Origin: Candidatus Oscillochloris fontis
GTDB lineage: Bacteria; Chloroflexota; Chloroflexia; Chloroflexales; Chloroflexaceae
NCBI RefSeq assembly: GCF_004138135.1
Contig: NZ_RYFD01000007.1
Coordinates: forward strand, 56,695-120,694
Direction of reading: 5' to 3'
DNA: 64,000 nt
The notes beneath the pieces were generated by a model that was not told the DNA's origin, made no database searches, and worked only from the letters and a program-made list of their open reading frames with translations. Shown piece after piece: positions 25,945 to 34,481 of this stretch. Numbering within the stretch: position 1 is the stretch's first letter; the number at the start of each line of letters is the position of its first letter. Made by a program: the position numbers and the translations under genes.

Positions 25945-27351
25945 TCATTCCAACGCCTGAACAATCCGCCGAAACTCTTCCCCCCGGTGGAATTCGTTCC
26001 GAAACATGCCAAAACTCGCACACCCCGGCGAGAGGAGCACAGTATCACCCACCTCGGCCAGCCCACGCGCCACCGCAATCGCCTGCTGAAAGTCGGCATA
26101 GGGGCCGTGTATGTCGTGCGGATTGAGCAGTGCCGCGTGCGCAATCGCCGCGTGCAATCGGGGGGTTGCGCTACCCTCTAGCAATACCAGCGCCTTCACC
26201 CGGCGCGCAATCGCCGCGCCCAAGTCGGCAAACGCCAACTCCTTGTCGGCCCCGCCCGCAATCAGGATGATCGGCGTGGTGATCGCCTCTAGCGCCGCTA
26301 AAGTCGCTGCGGGGTTGGTGGCGGTGGTGTCGTTCACGTAGATCACCCCATCCAACTCGCGTACCCGTTCCAGGCGGTGTTCGACCCCCATAAATCCACA
26401 CAGCGCCCGCGCAATCTGCGCCGCCGAGACGCCAAAGCTGTAGGCTAATGCCGCTGCGGCCAGCGCATTCGAGCGGTTGTGCATCCCCGCAAGGTGAATA
26501 TCATCACAGTGAGCCAGGGTGAGCGCGCCTAATCGCAGATTCCCCGCCGCATCAATATGCGCCTCGGTGGGCGCGCCGGGGTGCGCATCATAGACGATCA
26601 TCCGCCCCGCGTAGCCCTCCGCCAATGGCCAGATCAGGCTCTCTGGCCCCACATCAGTAGCGGGTAAGACCACCACCCCATCGCTATGCTGATGCGCAAA
26701 GATCTGGCGCTTGGCCTGCGCGTAGGCTCCAAATGAGCCGTGCCAGTTGATATGATCGCCGGAGAGGTTGGTGATCAGGCTAAACCGTGGACTCAAGCCC
26801 ACCGCCCCGATCCGTTCCAACTGAAAACTACTCAACTCCAACACCACCGGCGTCTCCGGTGTCAGGTTGGGCAGCGCCTCCAACGCCGAAACCCGCAAAT
26901 TCCCCGCTGCCAACGTGTCCGGGTAGGCTTCGCGCAGCATCGCCGCCAGCATCAGTGACGTGGTCGTCTTGCCCTTGGTGCCCGTCACTCCCAAAATCGG
27001 GCCAGGGCAGGCCCGAAAGAAGAGCGTCATCTCGGTCTCAATCGGCACCCCTAGATCCTGGCATAGCTTGAGCCACGGCGAGGTGGGCCGTACCGCCGGG
27101 TTAACCACCACCATATCGCTGTTGATGAAGTCCTCAGCGTGGTGTTCACCCAAGGTGTAGTGAACCTCGGTGCCTAATTGGGCCGCAGCCGCATTCAGAT
27201 GCGCCACGGGCACCGCCAAAGCCTCCGGCGTGGCCATGTCCGTCACCGTCACCCGTGCGCCTTGGGCCAGCAACCAACGGGCCACCCCTAGCCCACCGCC
27301 GTGAACCCCCAACCCCATGACTAAGACCGATTGACCAGTGAGATTGATCAT
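25945..27351 (-). CDS. murD: UDP-N-acetylmuramoylalanine--D-glutamate ligase
   Basis: A 468-residue Mur ligase adding D-glutamate. The start at 27351 (M-I-N-L-T-G-Q-S-V-L-V-M-G-L-G) is chosen over an upstream extension that reads through an R2 repeat. The P-loop G-V-T-G-T-K-G-K-T-T-T is near residue 115, N-L-S-G-D-H-I-N-W-H near 190, and the C-terminal domain contains N-D-T-T-A-T-N-P near 332 and L-S-P-G-C-A-S-F-G-M near 440. A 130-bp repeat-filled gap separates it from mraY. Confidence 0.95.
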   Translation of the reverse strand: MINLTGQSVLVMGLGVHGGGLGVARWLLAQGARVTVTDMATPEALAVPVAHLNAAAAQLGTEVHYTLGEHHAEDFINSDMVVVNPAVRPTSPWLKLCQDLGVPIETEMTLFFRACPGPILGVTGTKGKTTTSLMLAAMLREAYPDTLAAGNLRVSALEALPNLTPETPVVLELSSFQLERIGAVGLSPRFSLITNLSGDHINWHGSFGAYAQAKRQIFAHQHSDGVVVLPATDVGPESLIWPLAEGYAGRMIVYDAHPGAPTEAHIDAAGNLRLGALTLAHCDDIHLAGMHNRSNALAAAALAYSFGVSAAQIARALCGFMGVEHRLERVRELDGVIYVNDTTATNPAATLAALEAITTPIILIAGGADKELAFADLGAAIARRVKALVLLEGSATPRLHAAIAHAALLNPHDIHGPYADFQQAIAVARGLAEVGDTVLLSPGCASFGMFRNEFHRGEEFRRIVQALE

Positions 27352-27364
27352 GGTATTCCACATA

Positions 27365-27485
27365 GTAGGGGCGAAGCATCGCCCACCAGTCAAATCAGTA
27401 TTCCCCATGCTCCATGGTAGGCGATGCTTCGCCCCTACTTCCCCATATTCCCCATACTCCATGGTAGGCGCTGCTTCGCCCCTAC
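27365..27485. repeat. R2-family repeat plus adjoining half copy
   Basis: A full R2 inverted repeat (27365-27438, arms GTAGGGGCGAAGCATCGCC) with the core C-C-C-C-A-T-G-C-T-C-C-A-T-G-G is followed by a second half copy (27439-27485). The half copy's arm supplies the mraY stop TAG at 27484-27482. Confidence 0.85.
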
Positions 27486-28585
27486 TCCCCCACCTGCTCC
27501 ACCATCACCGTTGGCTGGTTGCCCGCCCGCTCCGAGCCGGGGCTTGGTCGGGCAAAGGTGATCGCCAGTGAAATCCCCACCATCGCCGCCACTGTGCCAA
27601 TCAGTACGAAGCGTTGCGTCACCTGCACTTGGCTCCAACCCAGTAGCTCAAAGTGGTGGTGTAACGGAGCCATCTTGAAGATCCGTCGCCCCTCGCCATA
27701 GCGCCGCTTCGTCCATTTGAAGTAGCCGGTCTGAATCAATGTCGAGAAGGCTTCCACAATGAAGATAATCCCTACTACCGGCAATAATAACCATTGCTGT
27801 GACTGTAACGCCACTACGGCCAAGACCGCGCCCAGCGCCAACGAACCAAGATCACCCATAAAGACCTGCGCCGGATGCGCGTTGTACCAGAGGAAGGCCG
27901 CACACGCCCCCACCAAGGTGAAGCAGAGCGCCATCAGATTGGTCAGGCGCGGTTCAGCCAGGAAGGTCATCACCCCATACGCCCCGAAGGCCATGGTCAG
28001 ATTCCAGCCCGCCAGACTGTCCAGCCCATCGGTGATATTCACCGCGTTCGAGATAAAGACGATGATCAGCGTGGCTATCGGAATGAACCAGACCCCAATG
28101 TTGCGCTCGCCCAGAAATGGAATCTGCACCAAGCCATCATGTTCCAACCCGAAGGGTTTGGGCAAGTAGAGCGCTAAACTGGCGATAAAGGCAATCACCA
28201 ACATCAAAAAGAATTTATAGCGCACTGTAAAGCCGTAGGTCTTCGACTGCGACTTCGTAAGAGTCAACCAGTCATCCAAGCCGCCCAAAACGGCAAAACT
28301 GACCATCACCGCCAGCGGCAAGAGCATAGACCAACGATCCACCAGATTGAAGAACATCGTAAGCACCAACACAGTACTCACGATCATCACCCCGCCCATG
28401 GTCGGGGTGCCCATTTTGGTCAGGTGGCTTTGCGGGCCATCGAGCCGAATCTGCTTGCCGAGTTTATGCTGGCGCGCAAAGCGCACCCACCACGCCCCCA
28501 CAAAGAGCGTCAATACAAAGGCTGCTGCGGCTAGTAACAGGGCTCGCGCCATATCCTGCACCAGCACCGCACGTAGAACGTCCAA
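27482..28585 (-). CDS. mraY: Phospho-N-acetylmuramoyl-pentapeptide transferase
   Basis: A 367-residue integral membrane enzyme making lipid I from UDP-MurNAc-pentapeptide and the lipid carrier. About ten helices are present. The catalytic aspartates occur in L-G-G-L-D-D-W near residue 105 and N-I-T-D-G-L-D-S-L-A-G near 185. The substrate-binding loop reads A-P-L-H-H-H-F-E-L-L-G near 310. The gene starts directly after the murF stop. The last residues (E-Q-V-G-E) end at a TAG belonging to an R2 repeat, and the preceding S-E-R-A-G-N-Q tail is longer than in compact MraY proteins. Confidence 0.96.
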   Translation of the reverse strand: MDVLRAVLVQDMARALLLAAAAFVLTLFVGAWWVRFARQHKLGKQIRLDGPQSHLTKMGTPTMGGVMIVSTVLVLTMFFNLVDRWSMLLPLAVMVSFAVLGGLDDWLTLTKSQSKTYGFTVRYKFFLMLVIAFIASLALYLPKPFGLEHDGLVQIPFLGERNIGVWFIPIATLIIVFISNAVNITDGLDSLAGWNLTMAFGAYGVMTFLAEPRLTNLMALCFTLVGACAAFLWYNAHPAQVFMGDLGSLALGAVLAVVALQSQQWLLLPVVGIIFIVEAFSTLIQTGYFKWTKRRYGEGRRIFKMAPLHHHFELLGWSQVQVTQRFVLIGTVAAMVGISLAITFARPSPGSERAGNQPTVMVEQVGE

Positions 28586-30061
28586 CTAAGCCTCCTGTTG
28601 GGGTTGCAGGGCCACGACGATCTCCTCCAGAGCCATACCGCGTGACGCCTTGAGTAGAATGTAGTCACCTGGCATAAGCCGTGGTCGGACGGATGCAATC
28701 GCCTCAGCATTGGTCATACAGACGACAATCTGCTCCGCAGCCATCCCGGCCTGCCGGGCCGCCTCAGCGATCCAGCCAGCGCGCTGCCCCACTGTCACCA
28801 GCAGGTCGGCCACTTCGGCCACCCGAAGCCCCACCTGGCGATGGCCCTCCTCTTCAGCACTGCCGAGTTCAAGCATATCCCCCAGGATCGCCACCCGACG
28901 GCCTTGGGTGTCGGCCAGTAGATCGAGCGCCGCCAAGGTTGAAATCGGAGCCGCATTGTAGGTATCATCTATCAGATGCGTACCACTCTGCCCCGCCACC
29001 ACTCGTAAGCGCATCTGCGCCGCCGGATCAGACAACCCGGCAAGCATCGCGGGCCACTCCATCTCCATGATCAACCCCACACTCAACGCCGCCAGCGCCA
29101 GATAGACACTGTGCCGCCCGATCAGCGGCAAACGCAACGCGATCTGTTGATCCTGATAATGGACACGCATCGCAATCCCGTTTAGCCCGTAACTCTCGAT
29201 TTGATCCGCCCACAACGTCGCCTGCGGCGATAGCCCATAGGTAAAAACGCGCGCATTGGTCATATCGCGCATCGCCAACACCAACGGATCATCCGCATTC
29301 AGTACCGCCCAGCCATCACGCGGCAGCCACTCGACCAACTCGGCCTTCGCGTACCAGATCGCCTCCTGGCTCTTCAGCCGCTCCAAGTGGGTTGGCCCCA
29401 CATTGGTGACCAAACCGATCTGTGGCCGAGCAAGATCCGCCAAAAAGCGGATCTCACCCGGTGCCCACATGCCCATCTCCAGCACCGCCACCTCATGGGT
29501 GGGCGCAAGTTGAAGCAGTGTTGTGGGCACGGTGGCCTCGCTATTAAAACTGCGTTTACTTTTTAAGGTGCTGAAGCGCTGACGCAGCAGGGCCGCCACC
29601 GCTTCCTTGGTTGAGGTCTTCCCCACACTGCCGGTGATACCAACAACGGTCGGTGTGAACTGACGCCGATGGTAGGCCGACAAACGCTGAAGTGCCATCA
29701 GCGGGTCGTCTACGGCGATGAGAAGGCACGCCCCCGGCGTTGCTGCATCCAAGCCCGCCCCCGTAACCGGGTCCACCAGCGCCCAACGGCGTGCTGTACG
29801 AGCTAGTATAGTAGCACGCGCCTCGATTTCGGTGCGCGAGACAAGTGCGCCTAACGCACCGCGTGCAATCACATCGGGGAGAAAGATATGTCCATCGGTA
29901 CGTTCACCAGCCAAAGCCACAAAGAGGGTTCCCGGCTCAACCTCGCGGGAGTCGATTACCGTCTCACCAAATACCAATTCCTGCCACTGGGGCGGAATAT
30001 AGGGCATCTGACGCGACCATGCTGGCTGTACCCCGTATAGGATGCTTCCTAATCCGATCAC
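28586..30061 (-). CDS. murF: UDP-MurNAc-tripeptide--D-alanyl-D-alanine ligase
   Basis: A 491-residue Mur ligase adding the D-Ala-D-Ala dipeptide made by Ddl. The N-terminal domain has I-D-S-R-E-V-E-P-G-T-L-F-V-A-L-A-G-E near residue 40. The ATP loop G-I-T-G-S-V-G-K-T-S-T-K is near 140, M-G-M-W-A-P-G-E-I near 195, and D-D-T-Y-N-A-A-P near 350. The start at 30061 covers the expected N-terminal strand; M-P-Y-I-P-P 18 codons later is an alternative. It directly abuts mraY. No murE-like ligase precedes it, although ftsI-murE-murF is a common order. Confidence 0.95.
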   Translation of the reverse strand: MIGLGSILYGVQPAWSRQMPYIPPQWQELVFGETVIDSREVEPGTLFVALAGERTDGHIFLPDVIARGALGALVSRTEIEARATILARTARRWALVDPVTGAGLDAATPGACLLIAVDDPLMALQRLSAYHRRQFTPTVVGITGSVGKTSTKEAVAALLRQRFSTLKSKRSFNSEATVPTTLLQLAPTHEVAVLEMGMWAPGEIRFLADLARPQIGLVTNVGPTHLERLKSQEAIWYAKAELVEWLPRDGWAVLNADDPLVLAMRDMTNARVFTYGLSPQATLWADQIESYGLNGIAMRVHYQDQQIALRLPLIGRHSVYLALAALSVGLIMEMEWPAMLAGLSDPAAQMRLRVVAGQSGTHLIDDTYNAAPISTLAALDLLADTQGRRVAILGDMLELGSAEEEGHRQVGLRVAEVADLLVTVGQRAGWIAEAARQAGMAAEQIVVCMTNAEAIASVRPRLMPGDYILLKASRGMALEEIVVALQPQQEA

Positions 30062-30156
30062 TCCGCCCTCCTCACATCCCGCGCTGGGGTTGCTGGCCTC
30101 TTACCCAAGAGTGCCGAGGGCAATTATAGCATCTCCTTTCCCACCACCCGGCGGGC

Positions 30157-30252
30157 GTAGGGGCGAAGCATCGCCCACCAGTAGGGGCGAAGCATCGCCC
30201 ACCAGTAGGGGCGAAGCATCGCCCACCAGTAGGGGCGAAGCATCGCCCACCA
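30157..30252 (+). repeat. Four tandem 24-bp R2 arms
   Basis: The unit GTAGGGGCGAAGCATCGCCC followed by ACCA is repeated exactly four times, at 30157, 30181, 30205 and 30229. This is one arm of R2 amplified head to tail. The region from 30062 to 30520 holds no gene, only this array and the next. Confidence 0.95.
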
Positions 30253-30280
30253 GCCATCCTGAAGCTCCCCAACCAACTTA

Positions 30281-30556
30281 CGGGCGATGCTTCGCCCCTA
30301 CTCGACCACCACCATACTTACGGGCGATGCTTCGCCCCTACTCGACCACCACCATACTTACGGGCGATGCTTCGCCCCTACTCGACCACCACCATACTTG
30401 CGGGCGATGCATCGCCCCTACTCGACCACCACCATACTTGCGGGCGATGCTTCGCCCCTACTCCGCCACCACCATACCCGGAATATACTCCCCAACCAAC
30501 TTGCGGGCGATGCTTCGCCCCTACTCCGCCACCACCATACCCGGAATATACTGCCC
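30281..30556 (-). repeat. Tandem array made of R2 plus copies of the ftsI 3' end
   Basis: Units start at 30281, 30321, 30361, 30401 and 30441 (exact 40-bp period) and at 30504 (63 bp on). Each carries one R2 arm followed, on the minus strand, by DNA matching the last codons of ftsI (M-V-V-[VA]-E-stop). The unit at 30441-30503 also repeats the preceding Y-I-P-G codons. The outermost copy at 30504-30556 is the functional ftsI end. Confidence 0.9.
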
Positions 30557-32356
30557 AGGACTCACCAAGGTCGGGTCGGGTGGCACTTTGTCATAGCGCA
30601 ATAGTTGATCCACAATGTTGTAGTAGACCGGGATGGCGGTGGTGACGCCCCAAATATCATCCTTGGGGCGATCAATCTTGACCAGAATGACATAGCGCGC
30701 ATCCTCAGCGGGCGCAAACCCCAACACCGAACCAATCGTATAGCTCTGATCATAGCCACCAGTGGGCAACGGAATTGATGAGGTACCTGTCTTCGCCGCT
30801 ACCTGGTAGCCCGGCACCAACCACTGATCGGCATAGCTCCCCGTGCGCGTGCCCCACACCACTGGGGCATAGTGATTGGCCGAATTGACCAACATGCGCC
30901 GGATCGTCCATGCCACCTCCTTGTCAATCGGCTGGCCCATCTGCATTGGTTCGGTGTCGGTACAACGCCCAGCCTGACAGCGCCGCTCAACAATGTAGGG
31001 GCGCATCCGAACACCATCATTCGCGATTGCCGCCGCCGCCTGAACCATTTGTAACGGGGTTACCGAAATGCTCTGGCCATAGGCGTTGGTCAGCAGGCCC
31101 AGATCGTTATATGCCGGGGTACCCCAACTATTGACAATCCCGACCTCCTCACCCGCCATATCCACCCCGGTTGGCTCGCCAAAGCCAAATGCCTTCACAA
31201 CATGGTAGAAGTTCTCTGGCCCGGTGATCTCGTTCAGCAGGAGTGCGCCTACATTACTGGAGAAGTAGATCACATGAGCCGGATCGATCATGCCGTTGCC
31301 ACTAGCATTCCAGTTCTTCAGCCAATAACCGTAACGGTAGATCGATCCAGTATCATTCACCTGCACATTGGCATCGAAACTACGGCTCTGCAAGCCCGCC
31401 GCCACCGTGATCATCTTGAAGGTACTCCCCGGCTCGTACAAGTTGCTGATCGCCGGGTTGCGCCCATACACCTCCGCCGGATAATCGCCGTAGCTATTGG
31501 GGTCGAAAGTAGGCCAACTCGCCATCCCGCGAATTGCACCCGTCTTCGGATCGAGCACAATGATCGTGCCGCCATCGGCATTGTGCTGCTGTACCGCCTG
31601 CTGCAACTCGCGCTCGATCACATACTGCACCAGCGGATCAATCGTCAGAGTCAGATCGGTTCCATCACGCGGCGGTAAGGTGCGCGAGGGCGCAATCGCA
31701 ATCGGGTTCTGGTTGGGATCAAACTCCGCCTGCACACTGCCATCAACCCCTTGGAGAGCTTGGTTGTAGAAGCCCTCCACCCCGCTGATGCCGTCGCCAT
31801 TAAAATTCGCCGCCCCCAAGATCTGCGCCGCGAAGGTGCCCTGTGGATAGACCCGCCGTGGTTCGTACTGCCAGTGCAACCCCGGCTCATCGAGCGCATC
31901 AATCTGGGCCGCAACTTCTGGCTCCAACCAACGCGCCACCGGCAACCAGTAGTAGTCGCGGTTGGTCAGCGTCGCCAGAATCGTCTCGGCATCTTTATTC
32001 AGAATAGTCGCTAAGGTCAGCGCCAATACGGGTGCATGCTCCGGATCGATCTGCGCCGGCACCACCCACAGACTCTCGCGATCCACATCCATGGCCAACA
32101 CATTGCCCAAGCGATCGGTAATCAGCCCCCGTTGGGCCTGAATCGGCACTTGGCGATCAATTTCGGCCCGCGCCAACCCTGACAACGACTCATGCTGAAC
32201 GATCTGCAACTCACCCAGACGCAACACCACCCGCCCGATCAGCAACATGCAGACCAGCAGAATAATATTGATCCGCCAACGCGGTAAACGCACCCGCACC
32301 GGCGGATTGACCACGCCGGGTTGGGTGCGTAGTGGCTTGGTAGTGCGTGATGCCAT
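30521..32356 (-). CDS. ftsI: Septal peptidoglycan transpeptidase FtsI (class B PBP)
   Basis: A 611-residue penicillin-binding protein that cross-links septal peptidoglycan. A basic N-terminus and one membrane helix (residues about 28-45) are followed by the pedestal domain (R-G-L-I-T-D-R-L-G-N near 80). The transpeptidase domain has the SxxK motif E-P-G-S-T-F-K near 305, S-S-N near 365 and the K-T-G motif A-A-K-T-G-T-S near 530. The start abuts the ftsL stop. The stop TAG lies in an R2 repeat and the terminal codons are copied several times downstream, so the extreme C-terminus (G-M-V-V-A-E) sits in rapidly changing DNA. Confidence 0.95.
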   Translation of the reverse strand: MASRTTKPLRTQPGVVNPPVRVRLPRWRINIILLVCMLLIGRVVLRLGELQIVQHESLSGLARAEIDRQVPIQAQRGLITDRLGNVLAMDVDRESLWVVPAQIDPEHAPVLALTLATILNKDAETILATLTNRDYYWLPVARWLEPEVAAQIDALDEPGLHWQYEPRRVYPQGTFAAQILGAANFNGDGISGVEGFYNQALQGVDGSVQAEFDPNQNPIAIAPSRTLPPRDGTDLTLTIDPLVQYVIERELQQAVQQHNADGGTIIVLDPKTGAIRGMASWPTFDPNSYGDYPAEVYGRNPAISNLYEPGSTFKMITVAAGLQSRSFDANVQVNDTGSIYRYGYWLKNWNASGNGMIDPAHVIYFSSNVGALLLNEITGPENFYHVVKAFGFGEPTGVDMAGEEVGIVNSWGTPAYNDLGLLTNAYGQSISVTPLQMVQAAAAIANDGVRMRPYIVERRCQAGRCTDTEPMQMGQPIDKEVAWTIRRMLVNSANHYAPVVWGTRTGSYADQWLVPGYQVAAKTGTSSIPLPTGGYDQSYTIGSVLGFAPAEDARYVILVKIDRPKDDIWGVTTAIPVYYNIVDQLLRYDKVPPDPTLVSPGQYIPGMVVAE

Positions 32357-32713
32357 TTAGTGTCCGTCCGACGCAATTTCCAGGTAGCGCAGTTGCTCAG
32401 GCTGAAGCGGACGCAGCCCTATCGCCTCGGCGCGCTGCCGAATCAGCGTCAACGACTGCGCCCGTGCCTCGCGTACCTGCAACTGGGCACGTTCGCGCAT
32501 CAGCACGGTCTTCTCGGACTGAAGATCCGAGATCGCATAACCTTGTGTCGCCACTGCCCCGGTCTGAAGCAGCACAACCAGACTCATCAATGCAAGAAAG
32601 AGCACCAATGCCAGTAGGTAACGGCTACCATCAAGGCGCAGATAGTGGGGAATATTCAAACGCCGTTCACGGGCGCGCAGGATGGAAGAGAGACGCTCAG
32701 TATTGACTGCCAT
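32357..32713 (-). CDS. ftsL: FtsL/DivIC-like division protein
   Basis: A 118-residue bitopic protein. A basic N-terminus (R-A-R-E-R-R) is followed by a membrane helix at residues about 33-52 (L-L-A-L-V-L-F-L-A-L-M-S-L-V-V-L-L). A coiled-coil region follows, with heptad spacing (L-Q-S-E-K-T-V-L-M-R-E-R-A-Q-L). Small proteins of this architecture directly before ftsI are FtsL, which links the FtsQ and FtsW-FtsI complexes. Sequence identity within the family is low, so the name relies on architecture and position. It ends exactly one base before the ftsI start. Confidence 0.8.
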   Translation of the reverse strand: MAVNTERLSSILRARERRLNIPHYLRLDGSRYLLALVLFLALMSLVVLLQTGAVATQGYAISDLQSEKTVLMRERAQLQVREARAQSLTLIRQRAEAIGLRPLQPEQLRYLEIASDGH

Positions 32714-32729
32714 AGGGGCCTCCCTATTG

Positions 32730-32765
32730 AGCTTCTGGGAAGTTGGAGCTTCCCGAAAGCTTCAG
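32730..32765. repeat. Small AGCTTCC-type hairpin repeat
   Basis: Imperfect palindrome (GAGCTTCTGGGAAGTT, then GAGCTTCCCGAAAGCTTC) in the rsmH-ftsL gap, related to those at 17485 and 45807. Confidence 0.5.
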
Positions 32766-32767
32766 TA

Positions 32768-33721
32768 TCATAGCTTCTCCGCCACCCGCAGCTTGGCGCT
32801 ACGGGAGCGTGGATTATGCGCTAACTCCTCAGCATCGGCCTCCAGCGGCTTCTTGGTGATAATCCGCAAACGCGGCGGGCGCGGATTAGCATTGCCGCCA
32901 TACCCCGACTCTGCCCGCAAGAAGTGTTTGACGATGCGATCTTCTAACGAATGAAAGCTAATCACCGCCAAACGTCCGCCACGGTGTAAGAGATCCACCG
33001 CTTGCGGCAGCGCCGACTCAAGCTGTTCCAATTCGGCATTGACCGCAATCCGCAACCCCTGAAAGGTGCGCGTTGCCGGATGGATGCGCTCACGCCCACC
33101 CCGCCCGACCGCCCGTGCCACCAGTGCGGCTAAATCTGCGGTACGCACGAACGGTGTCTGCTTGCGTCGCTCCACGATCAGGCGTGCTACCCGCCGCGAG
33201 GCACGCTCCTCACCATAACGAAAGATGATCTCGGCAATCTGGGCCTCATCAAGCGTATTGACCAGATCCGCTGCGGTGATCCCCTGGGTCGGATCAAGCC
33301 GCATGTCTAATGGGCCATCGTTACTAAAGCTGAAGCCGCGCTCGGCACGATCCAACTGCGGCGAGGAGACGCCCAGATCGAGCAGAATGCCATCGAAGGC
33401 AGCGACCCCGGCTTGCTGGGCGATCTGGGCCATCGCGCCAAAACGGGCATGAAAGAACTGGTAGTTCGTGGCAGGTATGTTGGCCGCCACCATACGTGCC
33501 TGGGCCGCCGCCAACGCCGCCGGATCAGCATCTATCCCTAGCAGGAACCCGCCCGGTTGCGCCGCCTGCAAGAGCGCCAACGCATGCCCGCCGCCGCCCA
33601 GCGTCCCATCCAGGTAGACCCCACCCGGTCGCGGGTTGAGTGCCGTCTGGACTGGCTCCGCTAAGACTGAGATGTGCTGGAAGGTGGGGGCGGAGGATTG
33701 TGTTGAAGTCGTGATCATCAT
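32768..33721 (-). CDS. rsmH: 16S rRNA (cytosine-1402-N4)-methyltransferase RsmH
   Basis: A 317-residue SAM-dependent methyltransferase acting on C1402 of 16S rRNA. The SAM loop D-G-T-L-G-G-G-G-H-A lies near residue 35. D-G-I-L-L-D-L-G-V-S-S-P-Q near 115 and the conserved S-F-H-S-L-E-D-R-I-V-K near 270 are present. Two tandem ATGs (33721, 33718) are possible starts; an AGGAG site lies somewhat far, about 13 nt, upstream. It is the second gene of the dcw cluster, 16 bp after mraZ. Confidence 0.95.
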   Translation of the reverse strand: MMITTSTQSSAPTFQHISVLAEPVQTALNPRPGGVYLDGTLGGGGHALALLQAAQPGGFLLGIDADPAALAAAQARMVAANIPATNYQFFHARFGAMAQIAQQAGVAAFDGILLDLGVSSPQLDRAERGFSFSNDGPLDMRLDPTQGITAADLVNTLDEAQIAEIIFRYGEERASRRVARLIVERRKQTPFVRTADLAALVARAVGRGGRERIHPATRTFQGLRIAVNAELEQLESALPQAVDLLHRGGRLAVISFHSLEDRIVKHFLRAESGYGGNANPRPPRLRIITKKPLEADAEELAHNPRSRSAKLRVAEKL

Positions 33722-33737
33722 CAAGTAAATATCGCTC

Positions 33738-34169
33738 CTAAATTCCCACCGCCGCCAACTGCGCCGCAATCCCGGCCCCACTCGTGTCGAGTTGCTCCAT
33801 CACACTCCGCCAGCGATCCGTCGCCCAGATCTCAAAATAGGTATCCATCCCACTGATGACCACCTGCTCGGCCAATCCGGCATACTCGCGTAGGTTCTGC
33901 GGCACCAGAATGCGCCCCTGACGATCAATCTCCACCTCAGCCGCATTCGAGAAGAGCATGCGCCGCAGGGTGCGCGCCTCCGGGCTGCCTAGCGAGAGGC
34001 TACTCACCTTCTGCGCCAACTGTTGCCAGATTGAACGCGGAAAGGCTTGTAAACACGCATCGAAGCCCCGCGTCAGTACCATCCCTTCGCTGAGATCCTC
34101 ACGGAACCGCGCCGGAATGGCCACTCGCCCCTTGTCATCAATGCTGTGTTCAAACTCGCCAAGAAACAC
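33738..34169 (-). CDS. mraZ: Transcriptional regulator MraZ
   Basis: A 143-residue protein with two AbrB-like SpoVT domains: F-L-G-E-F-E-H-S-I-D-D-K-G-R-V-A-I-P-A-R at residues 2-21, and E-I-D-R-Q-G-R-I-L-V-P near 80. MraZ forms rings that bind repeated T-G-G-G boxes upstream of its own gene and represses the dcw operon. Three such boxes with 10-bp period are present upstream (34219-34243). The ATG at 34169 is the only sensible start. It is the first gene of the cluster. Confidence 0.95.
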   Translation of the reverse strand: MFLGEFEHSIDDKGRVAIPARFREDLSEGMVLTRGFDACLQAFPRSIWQQLAQKVSSLSLGSPEARTLRRMLFSNAAEVEIDRQGRILVPQNLREYAGLAEQVVISGMDTYFEIWATDRWRSVMEQLDTSGAGIAAQLAAVGI

Positions 34170-34188
34170 GTGTGCGCCTCAGTGTTAA

Positions 34189-34216
34189 ATTATATACTGA
34201 CGAAAATTCGTTCTAA
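34189..34216 (-). promoter_or_regulatory. Candidate dcw promoter
   Basis: Minus strand: TTAGAA (34216-34211), 16-bp spacer, TATAAT (34194-34189), in AT-rich DNA just upstream of mraZ, leaving a leader of about 15 nt. The -35 is weak (3 of 6 matches). Confidence 0.55.
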
Positions 34217-34218
34217 TT

Positions 34219-34243
34219 CCCCACTTCACCCCACTTTTCCCCA
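34219..34243 (-). promoter_or_regulatory. Predicted MraZ operator, three TGGGG boxes
   Basis: On the minus strand TGGGG occurs at 34243-34239, 34233-34229 and 34223-34219, each separated by exactly 5 bp (10-bp period). This is the arrangement described for MraZ sites in other bacteria (T-G-G-G-N boxes spaced by 5). The boxes end two to three bases from the candidate -35. Confidence 0.8.
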
Positions 34244-34364
34244 CAATTTCGCTCATTATATACCACCCGACATTCGATTTCAACCCTACACGGCGCTTTC
34301 TCACCATTTTGTGATGTTTGATCGGTGGTAGTACTTTTTACACTCGCAGGCAAATAACCACATT

Positions 34365-34437
34365 GTAGAGGCGAAACATCGCCCACCATCAGCAACCCTA
34401 CCCAACCGATGAACCACAGGCAATGCTTCGCCCCTAC
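34365..34437. repeat. R2-family palindromic repeat, diverged
   Basis: Arms GTAGAGGCGAAACATCGCCC and, inverted, CAATGCTTCGCCCCTAC, around a core unrelated to other copies. It lies in the divergent gap between mraZ and the small gene at 34482. The rest of the 34170-34481 gap holds the promoters described separately. Confidence 0.75.
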
Positions 34438-34465
34438 GTCCCCCACCCTCACACCCCACCAACCA

Positions 34466-34474
34466 TGCTATAAT
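34466..34474 (+). promoter_or_regulatory. Extended -10 promoter for a leaderless transcript
   Basis: TGCTATAAT (TATAAT at 34469-34474) is an extended -10 element that ends 7 bp before the ATG at 34482. Transcription starting the usual 6-8 nt downstream would begin at or next to the A of the start codon. There is no -35 match and no ribosome site. Confidence 0.6.
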
Positions 34475-34481
34475 CGCCACC

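Noticed and set aside
30157..30556. CRISPR-like array (regular repeats of 24 and 40 bp)
   Set aside because: Units are directly adjacent with no unique spacers, the 40-bp units include ftsI codons, and no cas gene is present.
30042..30645. Overlapping plus-strand open frames rich in A-S-P-L-L and Y-L-R-A-M-L-R
   Set aside because: They are translations of the tandem R2 array, opposite to ftsI, and have no gene-like features.
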